In this document: in pieces, positions 58,278-64,000 of the stretch
How the letters are laid out: each line of letters opens with the position of its first letter
Position numbering within the stretch: position 1 is the stretch's first letter
Assembly: GCF_946998835.1 (NCBI RefSeq)
Contig: NZ_CAMQAZ010000006.1
Coordinates: 47,417-111,416 of the forward strand
DNA length: 64,000 nt
Direction: 5' to 3'
DNA from: an uncultured Corynebacterium sp.
Lineage (GTDB): Bacteria > Actinomycetota > Actinomycetes > Mycobacteriales > Mycobacteriaceae
The notes under the pieces: generated by a model
Seen by the model: the letters and a program-made list of their open reading frames with translations, nothing else
Database searches by the model: none
What the model was told of the DNA's origin: nothing
Translations under genes and position numbers: made by a program

Positions 58278-59095
58278 GGTTTTTCCCCTCTCTCCGCCAC
58301 GCTGTCGGCCTGTGGCGGTTCATGTGAGTAGATGACTATAGGTAACTCTTCTGTGGTGTGTGCGTGGCGTACAGGCGTGTTTGCGCCCCATGGGTCATAT
58401 TCTCCATGGCTGTCGGTGATGTCCTGCGGCGCGTCGCCCCAGGCTTCTTCGTAGACACGGTCTCGTTCTCGCTCATCTTCGGCAAGGAACCGCAACGCGT
58501 TCGGGTGGCGTATGTCAGATCGGTGGTGCCACTGCGCGGCAGCCCGCTGGATCTGCGACTCGGTGAACCCCTCTGCCGCGAGTCGCGTAGCGACCGTGGC
58601 GAGGGTTGTGGATGATTCTTCTCGCGCGCGCTGCATGCTTTTCTTTTTAGGTTTATTTTTTATCTTTTCTTTTTGTGTGCAACCGTTGCACCCCAAGGTG
58701 GAAATAGTTGCACCCCTGGGCATGCAATCATTGCACCCCTGGGACTTGCTAGAGGTGGCCTCATTGCACCCCTGGGCCGAGTTATCCACAGCCTCAGACT
58801 CCGGAGAATCAACCGGGATTCGCCACACAACTGGACGCCGGTTCGCTGGGATCGCAGACGCATACGCCTGCTCTCCGCGAATCAATAGACCACGGGCCTC
58901 CAGCTTCTTGATCACTGTCGCAACCGTCCGCGCTGACACGCATGCGTGGCCCGCAATTGTCGCCTTCGACACCCACACGCTGTGGTCGGCATCCGGGTTC
59001 GCGCGCCAGCACAGAAACTGAAACACTGCTACCTCCGATGGCGTTTCCAGCAAATGCACACGCTCCTGCATCCACGCCATTGCCTCAAAGCTCAC
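58265..59095 (-). CDS. Replication initiator (second copy)
   Basis: Same as 13673-14503, including the iteron-encoded QGCN repeats. Confidence 0.75.
   Translation of the reverse strand: MSFEAMAWMQERVHLLETPSEVAVFQFLCWRANPDADHSVWVSKATIAGHACVSARTVATVIKKLEARGLLIRGEQAYASAIPANRRPVVWRIPVDSPESEAVDNSAQGCNEATSSKSQGCNDCMPRGATISTLGCNGCTQKEKIKNKPKKKSMQRAREESSTTLATVATRLAAEGFTESQIQRAAAQWHHRSDIRHPNALRFLAEDERERDRVYEEAWGDAPQDITDSHGEYDPWGANTPVRHAHTTEELPIVIYSHEPPQADSVAERGEKPCLT
58336..58349. promoter_or_regulatory. CTATAG-type element in the replication gene (second copy)
   Basis: Same as 13744-13757. Confidence 0.45.
58639..58790. other. Predicted replication origin (second copy)
   Basis: AT-rich tract, four iterons and the TTATCCACA box, as at 14047-14198. 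Confidence 0.75.
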
Positions 59096-59396
59096 TCGTC
59101 TTCCTTCTTTTCCGTGTCTCTTGACCTGCGATGAAAACCAGCTTTGCGCGATTATGGGCTGCGTTTTTCCCATCCCGCAGGACAACGCCCGCTCGAATCA
59201 CGCCGACGTCCTGGTATTCGATTGCGTCAAGGGCGCATTCTCGTTTTACCGGGCAGCCAGAGCACACGTGTGTCGCGTGGGTCTCAGCCAGCCGCGGAAA
59301 AAGTTTTCTGTTAGTGAACCGCTCGGCTGCGAGCCAATCAAGATCCCATTCCCGCGGGTCACAACCGACACACTGTGCTCGCTCTACCCATGTCAC
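59085..59396 (-). CDS. WhiB-family protein (second copy)
   Basis: Same as 14493-14804. Confidence 0.85.
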   Translation of the reverse strand: MTWVERAQCVGCDPREWDLDWLAAERFTNRKLFPRLAETHATHVCSGCPVKRECALDAIEYQDVGVIRAGVVLRDGKNAAHNRAKLVFIAGQETRKRRKTSEL

Positions 59397-60223
59397 TGGT
59401 CGGCATCACCTTCAGGGCTGTCAGCATCAATGACCGGCGGCTCTGCGGCTTCACCGTCCTCGTGTGAGGGGTAGTCAATTGCAGAGGGAGACAAATCGAC
59501 TCGGACGCTGTTATCGGCATTGATGCCCTGGGCGAATTCGGTTGCCTTCGGCATCCACTTAGATAGCTGTCGAATCACGGTTTTGTGCGCCATCGCTTCG
59601 AAGTGATCAGCCCATGGGCCGACTACCCGGCCGTCACGGGTTTTCGCCATCGCGTTACGATCGCGGTAGGACAGCATTTCCTGCTGATTCATCACGTAGA
59701 ATGCATGGCCTCCGCCAATGAGCTTGACGACCGCGTAGTAAGCGATTGGGGCGCCCTTGTCGCCGAAGATTGTCGGCTTGTGGATTAAGTTGTCGGAGAG
59801 CCCGTAGTCCACGTCGAATGTGTCATTTTCGTAGACCGTGCGGGCGCTGATTGACTGAATGGACCCGGAGCGGTGGGCCAGCTCGATGAGGCCCTGGTAG
59901 CCGATGACTAGCTGAGCTTCCATTTGCCCGCTCTTGTAGTTCTTAAATGGCAGCAGCCATGCGTGCCCGAGAACTCCCGGGCGCAGTCCTAGCTGTGCGC
60001 AGGTCATCAGGGCGCCGAGAACGCTTTGGGGGCTGCAGTTTGCCAGCCCCGGAGTTTGCCGAAGAAGTGTCAGTGCGTCGCGCACAAGTTGTGCAGCTTC
60101 CGCGCCGCGTGGCATAGCCAGCTGGAACTGGTTCTCCATCATCTTGATCTGGTCCATCAGTGTTGGAGAGGACGCGCGTGCTGGGGCTTTGTTTTCCAGA
60201 CGCTGTTCGAGATTTTTAGCCAT
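59393..60223 (-). CDS. recT: RecT annealing protein (second copy)
   Basis: Same as 14801-15631. Confidence 0.93.
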   Translation of the reverse strand: MAKNLEQRLENKAPARASSPTLMDQIKMMENQFQLAMPRGAEAAQLVRDALTLLRQTPGLANCSPQSVLGALMTCAQLGLRPGVLGHAWLLPFKNYKSGQMEAQLVIGYQGLIELAHRSGSIQSISARTVYENDTFDVDYGLSDNLIHKPTIFGDKGAPIAYYAVVKLIGGGHAFYVMNQQEMLSYRDRNAMAKTRDGRVVGPWADHFEAMAHKTVIRQLSKWMPKATEFAQGINADNSVRVDLSPSAIDYPSHEDGEAAEPPVIDADSPEGDADQ

Positions 60224-60225
60224 GG

Positions 60226-61221
60226 TTAGAGTCCTTTCGATATCTGCGGGCGAATGCTCACAGTTTGAAATTGGGTGTATAGGTCGGCCTGTTCTTCCTT
60301 GAAGCGCTCAAGGTCAAAAGCCGGTTTTGTCGTCATGTACTGCTCCACCAAGTCTGGGTGCGCACCGCGCAACTTGGACAGGCTGAGCTGCCCGCGCTGG
60401 GCTCGAGCGAGCAGTCGCTTGCCGTCCATGAGCCGGTCATGCCCTTCCATGAGCATCCCGATGTGCGCGGCGGCTTTTGTTTTCCTGGCCTTTGCGTCTG
60501 CTTCTTCCTGTTTTGCGTTGAGCCATTCGATGAGCCATGGCTCTACTTCGCTGGCCGCGATTTCTTTGGCTCCGGGGTGGTGCGCCCATTCTCGGGTGAG
60601 GGATTCCATGGTTCGCACGTGTCCGTCGAGCGGTGGGGGAGTGTCCTTTTCGACGTGCTCCCAGAATGCGGCTTCGGCTTCGGTGATGATGTCGACGACG
60701 TTGGGGTTGATGTCGATTTCGTGGATTGACAGTTCATTGCCGCCAATCAGTCCGGTGACGATCGCTCGATGCATTCCCGTTACTGCGGCGCCGTGATGTA
60801 CTTGGATTTCTGCGTGGTCTGGGATTTGCCCATTCCACTCGGCAGTTTTGCGCCAGTGGACATTTTTTGCTTCGAAGATGCGCCCATCGCTGGTGATGCC
60901 GTCTGGGTTGAAGTGCTGCCAGGGGCGCTCGGTGCTTGCTAGGGCCACATCGTCTTTGGTGATGCTGATGCCGAGCTTCTGTGCGGTCAGGTCACGGATA
61001 ACCGGCTCCATTGCATGGCCCATGTCGCGCAGCTCTTGCTGCCGGTCGCTGACTGGCGGGTCGAGTGGCGCGCGTCCAGTTTTGATCTCCCACAGCGAGT
61101 AGGGGCTTTGGTAGGGGGATAGTCCCATGATCGTTGATGCATCCGAGGAGCCGATACCTGTGTTGCGTTGTAGCAGCCAGTCGTATTCGGTCTCGGTTTT
61201 GGGCAGTTGGGTGTATGTCAT
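60226..61221 (-). CDS. YqaJ-family exonuclease (second copy)
   Basis: Same as 15634-16629. Confidence 0.88.
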   Translation of the reverse strand: MTYTQLPKTETEYDWLLQRNTGIGSSDASTIMGLSPYQSPYSLWEIKTGRAPLDPPVSDRQQELRDMGHAMEPVIRDLTAQKLGISITKDDVALASTERPWQHFNPDGITSDGRIFEAKNVHWRKTAEWNGQIPDHAEIQVHHGAAVTGMHRAIVTGLIGGNELSIHEIDINPNVVDIITEAEAAFWEHVEKDTPPPLDGHVRTMESLTREWAHHPGAKEIAASEVEPWLIEWLNAKQEEADAKARKTKAAAHIGMLMEGHDRLMDGKRLLARAQRGQLSLSKLRGAHPDLVEQYMTTKPAFDLERFKEEQADLYTQFQTVSIRPQISKGL

Positions 61222-61472
61222 TAGTTGACCTCGTTTTCCATCCACTCTTCGAGTGCTGCGATGGTGTAGAAGATTGGCCGGCCGAGTCGGTAGTGCTTGG
61301 GGCCGACACCGTCTCGTCGCCAGCGCTGCAGCGTCGAGTGGGGAACGCCGATGAATTTGGCGGCGTCCTTCTCGTTAAGGCTCATGGGCTGGCTTTGGTC
61401 GGTCTGATGTGCGCGTCCGAGTTCTTCTCGGACGACATGGCGGATGTCCTCAAGGGTGATGGGTGCTGTCAT
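61221..61472 (-). CDS. AlpA-like HTH protein (second copy)
   Basis: Same as 16629-16880; first gene of the leftward early operon. Confidence 0.72.
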   Translation of the reverse strand: MTAPITLEDIRHVVREELGRAHQTDQSQPMSLNEKDAAKFIGVPHSTLQRWRRDGVGPKHYRLGRPIFYTIAALEEWMENEVN

Positions 61473-61514
61473 TTTCCTCACTTTTCCTGATGCGGGACTT
61501 ACGGAACCTAAACA

Positions 61515-61550
61515 CAATAGGTGTCTATAGGTACCTATAGTACACTATGG
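61515..61550. promoter_or_regulatory. Main phased operator (second copy)
   Basis: Four half-sites at 10-bp steps as at 16923-16958. Confidence 0.7.
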
Positions 61551-61564
61551 GTAGTGGGGTTCAA
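61537..61564 (-). promoter_or_regulatory. Leftward early promoter (second copy)
   Basis: TTGAAC-16-TACTAT on the minus strand. Confidence 0.6.
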
Positions 61565-61579
61565 ATAATCCGCGTTGCA

Positions 61580-61615
61580 AAATAGTGTTAATTAGTTACC
61601 TATAGAGTCCAATAA
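61580..61615. promoter_or_regulatory. Degenerate phased operator (second copy)
   Basis: Same as 16988-17023. Confidence 0.5.
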
Positions 61616-61629
61616 GGCGCGGTAGTCGC

Positions 61630-61635
61630 TACTAT
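61630..61635 (+). promoter_or_regulatory. Repressor -10 box (second copy)
   Basis: TACTAT, 6 bp before the repressor ATG. Confidence 0.5.
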
Positions 61636-61641
61636 CGAGGT

Positions 61642-62103
61642 ATGGACAACACCCACAATCTTCCACGCCCAGAAGAGTCGGAGCTTATTGAACGCGCTAG
61701 AAAGAGAATCATCCCCACCGTCTCTATCACGGAGGCTGCCAAGCGCGTCGGTCTGTCTCGAAACCGCTACTCGGACCTAGAAAAAGGCTTTAGATGGCTA
61801 GCTGCGGGGGAAATCGTTGAAAATGTCGCGCCAGCAGAAACGCTGGCCCGCATCGCCTCGGGTCTCGACATCTCCCCAAAGGAGCTCATCGCCGTAGGTC
61901 GCGCTGACGCTGCCAAAATCCGCAAGGCTGAGATTGAGTTCTTGGAAGCGAATCAAAAAATCTACGATGACATCACGGACATTCCAACTAGCGACCTCCT
62001 GGAAGAAATTAGACGCCGCATCGACGGCGACGCGCCAGCTAGTGCCGTTCCCCTTGTTGCGAGGACCGTGGATCGGCGTGACTCGTCCACATTCGAACAA
62101 TAA
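61642..62103 (+). CDS. XRE-family repressor (second copy)
   Basis: Same as 17050-17511. Two identical repressor genes in one chromosome double the gene dose. Confidence 0.82.
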   Translation: MDNTHNLPRPEESELIERARKRIIPTVSITEAAKRVGLSRNRYSDLEKGFRWLAAGEIVENVAPAETLARIASGLDISPKELIAVGRADAAKIRKAEIEFLEANQKIYDDITDIPTSDLLEEIRRRIDGDAPASAVPLVARTVDRRDSSTFEQ

Positions 62104-62120
62104 CGCACCCTTGTTCGAAT
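62091..62120. promoter_or_regulatory. 10-bp inverted repeat (second copy)
   Basis: ATTCGAACAA/TTGTTCGAAT as at 17499-17528. Confidence 0.5.
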
Positions 62121-62162
62121 AAAGTGAAATGCCAATCGAAACCATGTGCTACAAATACGGTC

Positions 62163-62561
62163 ATGGACAACACAATCATTGACACCCCGCTTCCGGACGG
62201 AATCGCCGGACTCACCGACGGAAAAACAGTCTGGCTCAATAGCAAACTCACACCCCAAGGCCGCCGCTGCACACTGGCCCACGAACTCGCCCACATCAAA
62301 CGCGGCATCATCCCCAACCTCCCCGCATACCTCTACGCCCGCGAAGAAAAGAAAGTCGACGAAGAAGCCGCCCGAAACCTCGTACCACTCGAACAACTCG
62401 TCGATGCCATCATCTGGGAAGGCTGCGACACAAAACACGCAGCCCTTGCCGAAGTCCTCGACATCGACCGCGACACTCTCACAGCACGACTTACCACCGC
62501 ATCACCAGCTGAAGCCGCCATCATCTGCCGTGCCCTCCTCGATCTCCCACAGGTGCCATGA
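62163..62561 (+). CDS. ImmA/IrrE-like protease (second copy)
   Basis: Same as 17571-17969, HELAH motif intact. Confidence 0.8.
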   Translation: MDNTIIDTPLPDGIAGLTDGKTVWLNSKLTPQGRRCTLAHELAHIKRGIIPNLPAYLYAREEKKVDEEAARNLVPLEQLVDAIIWEGCDTKHAALAEVLDIDRDTLTARLTTASPAEAAIICRALLDLPQVP

Positions 62562-63739
62562 TGACTGGCCGACCACGAACCCCAATCGGAACCTGGGGCG
62601 ACATCGCCGTCATCGACATCAAGGGGAGGAAAGAAGCCCGCGCCCGGTTCCGCTTCGCCGATGGCAAACTCCGCCTCGTCTCCGCGCGCGGCGCTACAAC
62701 AAACAAAGCGAAAGCGGCGCTCCGCGAACGACTCGCGACACTCAGCGCATCCGTGACGGCAGAAAACGGCATCACACGAACCACCACTATTAGCGAACTC
62801 ACCGAGTACTGGCTAGAGCGGAAAACCGGTGTCGAGCCACAAACCATTGACGATTACCGCCAAACGATAAATGCCAGCATCAACCCAGTAATAGGAGAAA
62901 TACGGCTAGAAGAAATCACGCCGGGCCGGATATCCACTGTCCTCGAGGGCATGAAACCCAGCGTGCGAATCCGCGCCAGCTCGATACTCCACCAGTCATT
63001 CGCCGCAGCAGTCGCGCACGATGCCATCTCAACGAACCCTGTCGCTAGCCTTCCGAAACCACGGCCACAGCGGAAACCCGTCGAGGTCATCACCATTGCT
63101 CAACTCGTCCACCTTCGCAAAATTGTCGAAGAATGGGCAGCCGGGCGTATCGATGACGCGGGGAATCCGAAGAAACCGGACGCACGCAGTGAGGGCAGAG
63201 CACACGACCTCCTGCAGTTCTTCGACCTGCTTTTGGCTACAGGATGCCGAACAGGGGAGCTAGCGGCGGTGAGGTGGTGTGACGTAGATATGCTCGCGCC
63301 GGCTCCCACGATGCTCATTGCTGCGACGATGGTGCGCCGCTCCGGCGAAGGTCTTGTGCGTCAGGCGTATACCAAGACGAAGAACCAGCGTGTGCTTACC
63401 CTGCCACCGTATGCAGTGCAGATCCTGGCAGTAATGCAACGGCAGCAAATCCACGCCAGCCCACTGTCGCCTATCTTCCCTTCGTCGAAGGGGACTTTCC
63501 GCGAACCAACGAACATCAATAAGCAGTGGCGGAGGGCACGCCACGCGGCGGGAATGGATAGTGTTCAGTTCCGTACTCTGCGGCGCACCGTGGCGACCTT
63601 AATTGACCGTGAAATCGGCGATGAGGAAGCGGCGGCACAGCTGGGGCACTCGAGCGTGTCAATGACTCGGAAGCACTACATTGCGGCGCGGGCTGCGCAG
63701 GCGCCAGACCTGACATCAGTGCTAGAGAAATTTGCCTAG
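62558..63739 (+). CDS. int: Tyrosine integrase (second copy)
   Basis: Same as 17966-19147; here adjacent to the host junction attR. Confidence 0.93.
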   Translation: MMTGRPRTPIGTWGDIAVIDIKGRKEARARFRFADGKLRLVSARGATTNKAKAALRERLATLSASVTAENGITRTTTISELTEYWLERKTGVEPQTIDDYRQTINASINPVIGEIRLEEITPGRISTVLEGMKPSVRIRASSILHQSFAAAVAHDAISTNPVASLPKPRPQRKPVEVITIAQLVHLRKIVEEWAAGRIDDAGNPKKPDARSEGRAHDLLQFFDLLLATGCRTGELAAVRWCDVDMLAPAPTMLIAATMVRRSGEGLVRQAYTKTKNQRVLTLPPYAVQILAVMQRQQIHASPLSPIFPSSKGTFREPTNINKQWRRARHAAGMDSVQFRTLRRTVATLIDREIGDEEAAAQLGHSSVSMTRKHYIAARAAQAPDLTSVLEKFA

Positions 63740-63746
63740 ATATAGC

Positions 63747-63780
63747 GAAACGCGGCCAGTGGTTACGCCAGCCGCGTTTC
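63747..63780 (+). terminator. Integrase terminator (second copy)
   Basis: GAAACGCGGC/GCCGCGTTTC stem. Confidence 0.7.
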
Positions 63781-63860
63781 TTGGACAAAATGAGCGGTAC
63801 ACCCAACCGCACTTGAGCTCGAAAGGGAACTCGCTTTTAAATATACGCTGGTTGTCAAAC

Positions 63861-63986
63861 TGATGGATAAATGATGTTTTTCGACTTTCAGGTCGCTTAC
63901 CCATCGTTTGAACTGTTGTATACGTGCAGCGTATGCGGTGTTTTTAGCGCCCCAGAGAGGAATCGAACCTCCGACACCGGCTTTAG
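63861..63986. other. attR: integrase-side arm repeat and core at the host junction
   Basis: One arm repeat TGATGGATAAATGATGT (63861-63877) and the 39-bp core (63948-63986) are present. The second arm repeat of attP is absent because host sequence follows the core. This asymmetry identifies the site as a prophage-host junction. Confidence 0.82.
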
Positions 63987-64000
63987 GAGAGCCGTGCTCT
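63948..64000 (-). tRNA. tRNA-Arg(CCT), 5' end beyond the window
   Basis: The minus strand reads part of the D-arm (AGAGC), anticodon stem CGGCT, loop CTCCTAA with anticodon CCT, stem AGCCG, the T-arm GGAGG-TTCGATT-CCTCT, acceptor strand CTGGGGC and discriminator G. CCA is not encoded. The 3' 39 bases are phage-derived and restore an intact gene. About 20 bases of the 5' end lie past the window. Confidence 0.85.

Larger units (their letters stand above)
19395..63986. mobile_element. Prophage B, complete 44.6-kb temperate siphovirus genome
   Basis: The element is bounded on both sides by the same 39-bp tRNA-Arg 3' segment. It contains a full gene set for lysis, tail, head, packaging, replication, recombination, immunity and integration. 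Head, tail, lysis and early genes are on the minus strand; the immunity/integration module and two small cassettes are on the plus strand. The right boundary is fixed by divergence from the attP junction one base after the shared segment. Confidence 0.87.
44593..63986. repeat. Second copy of the 19.4-kb segment at 1-19394 (direct repeat, period 44,592 bp)
   Basis: Corresponding positions differ by exactly 44,592. Spot comparison of many lines shows no difference, and all predicted proteins in the two segments are identical. Identity ends at the last base of the att core, where this copy enters host tRNA sequence and the first copy enters the left end of prophage B. Confidence 0.95.

Overview
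The window is prophage DNA from a high-GC actinobacterium, most likely a Corynebacterium. The evidence is a WhiB-like protein, a DUF1906-plus-amidase endolysin, actinophage-style portal, capsid and tail proteins, leaderless-looking promoters, and a tRNA-Arg(CCT) attachment site. No ordinary chromosomal gene is visible except the truncated tRNA at the right edge. Everything is read from sequence alone; family names are recognised by motif and were not searched.

The main fact is a tandem duplication with a period of 44,592 bp. Bases 1-19394 recur at 44593-63986, and every predicted protein in the two stretches has the same sequence. Between them, at 19356-19394, is a 39-bp remnant of the 3' end of tRNA-Arg flanked on both sides by phage DNA and by two copies of a 17-bp arm repeat, which is an attP-type junction. 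At the right end the same 39 bp continues into a real tRNA-Arg(CCT) gene on the minus strand. The simplest reading is a double lysogen: the right part of prophage A (1-19394), a hybrid att site, a complete prophage B of 44.6 kb (19395-63986), then host DNA. An assembly artefact caused by excised circular phage must be excluded.

Prophage B runs as follows. From 19.4 to 22.4 kb lie lysis genes (membrane proteins, holin candidate, three-part endolysin). From 22.4 to 34.5 kb lie tail-tip genes: a LamG protein, a collagen-like fibre, minor tail proteins and a 1840-aa tape measure protein with two wall-hydrolase domains. From 34.6 to 36.8 kb is an opposite-strand cassette with a membrane protein, two small proteins, an AntA/KilAC antirepressor and a 61-aa protein. 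From 36.8 to 43.9 kb lie tail chaperones, neck proteins, major tail protein and major capsid protein, then a glutaredoxin-like protein. From 43.9 to 50.3 kb lie the MuF/protease fusion, portal, a membrane protein, a second small opposite-strand cassette and the large terminase. From 50.3 to 59.4 kb are many small early genes with SSB, two DNA methyltransferases, RusA, a replication protein and WhiB. From 59.4 to 61.5 kb are RecT, a YqaJ-type exonuclease and an AlpA-like HTH protein. The plus-strand immunity/integration module (repressor, ImmA-like protease, integrase) closes the element beside attR. Prophage A repeats the part from the MuF fusion to the integrase.

Regulation can be partly read from the DNA. 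CTATAG half-sites spaced exactly 10 bp apart recur in intergenic regions across the element, densest over the leftward early promoter next to the repressor, and are the best candidate operators. The replication gene contains an AT-rich tract, four TTGCACCCC iterons and a perfect DnaA box, which together look like the phage origin. A related intergenic element with a hairpin precedes both the major capsid and the major tail genes.
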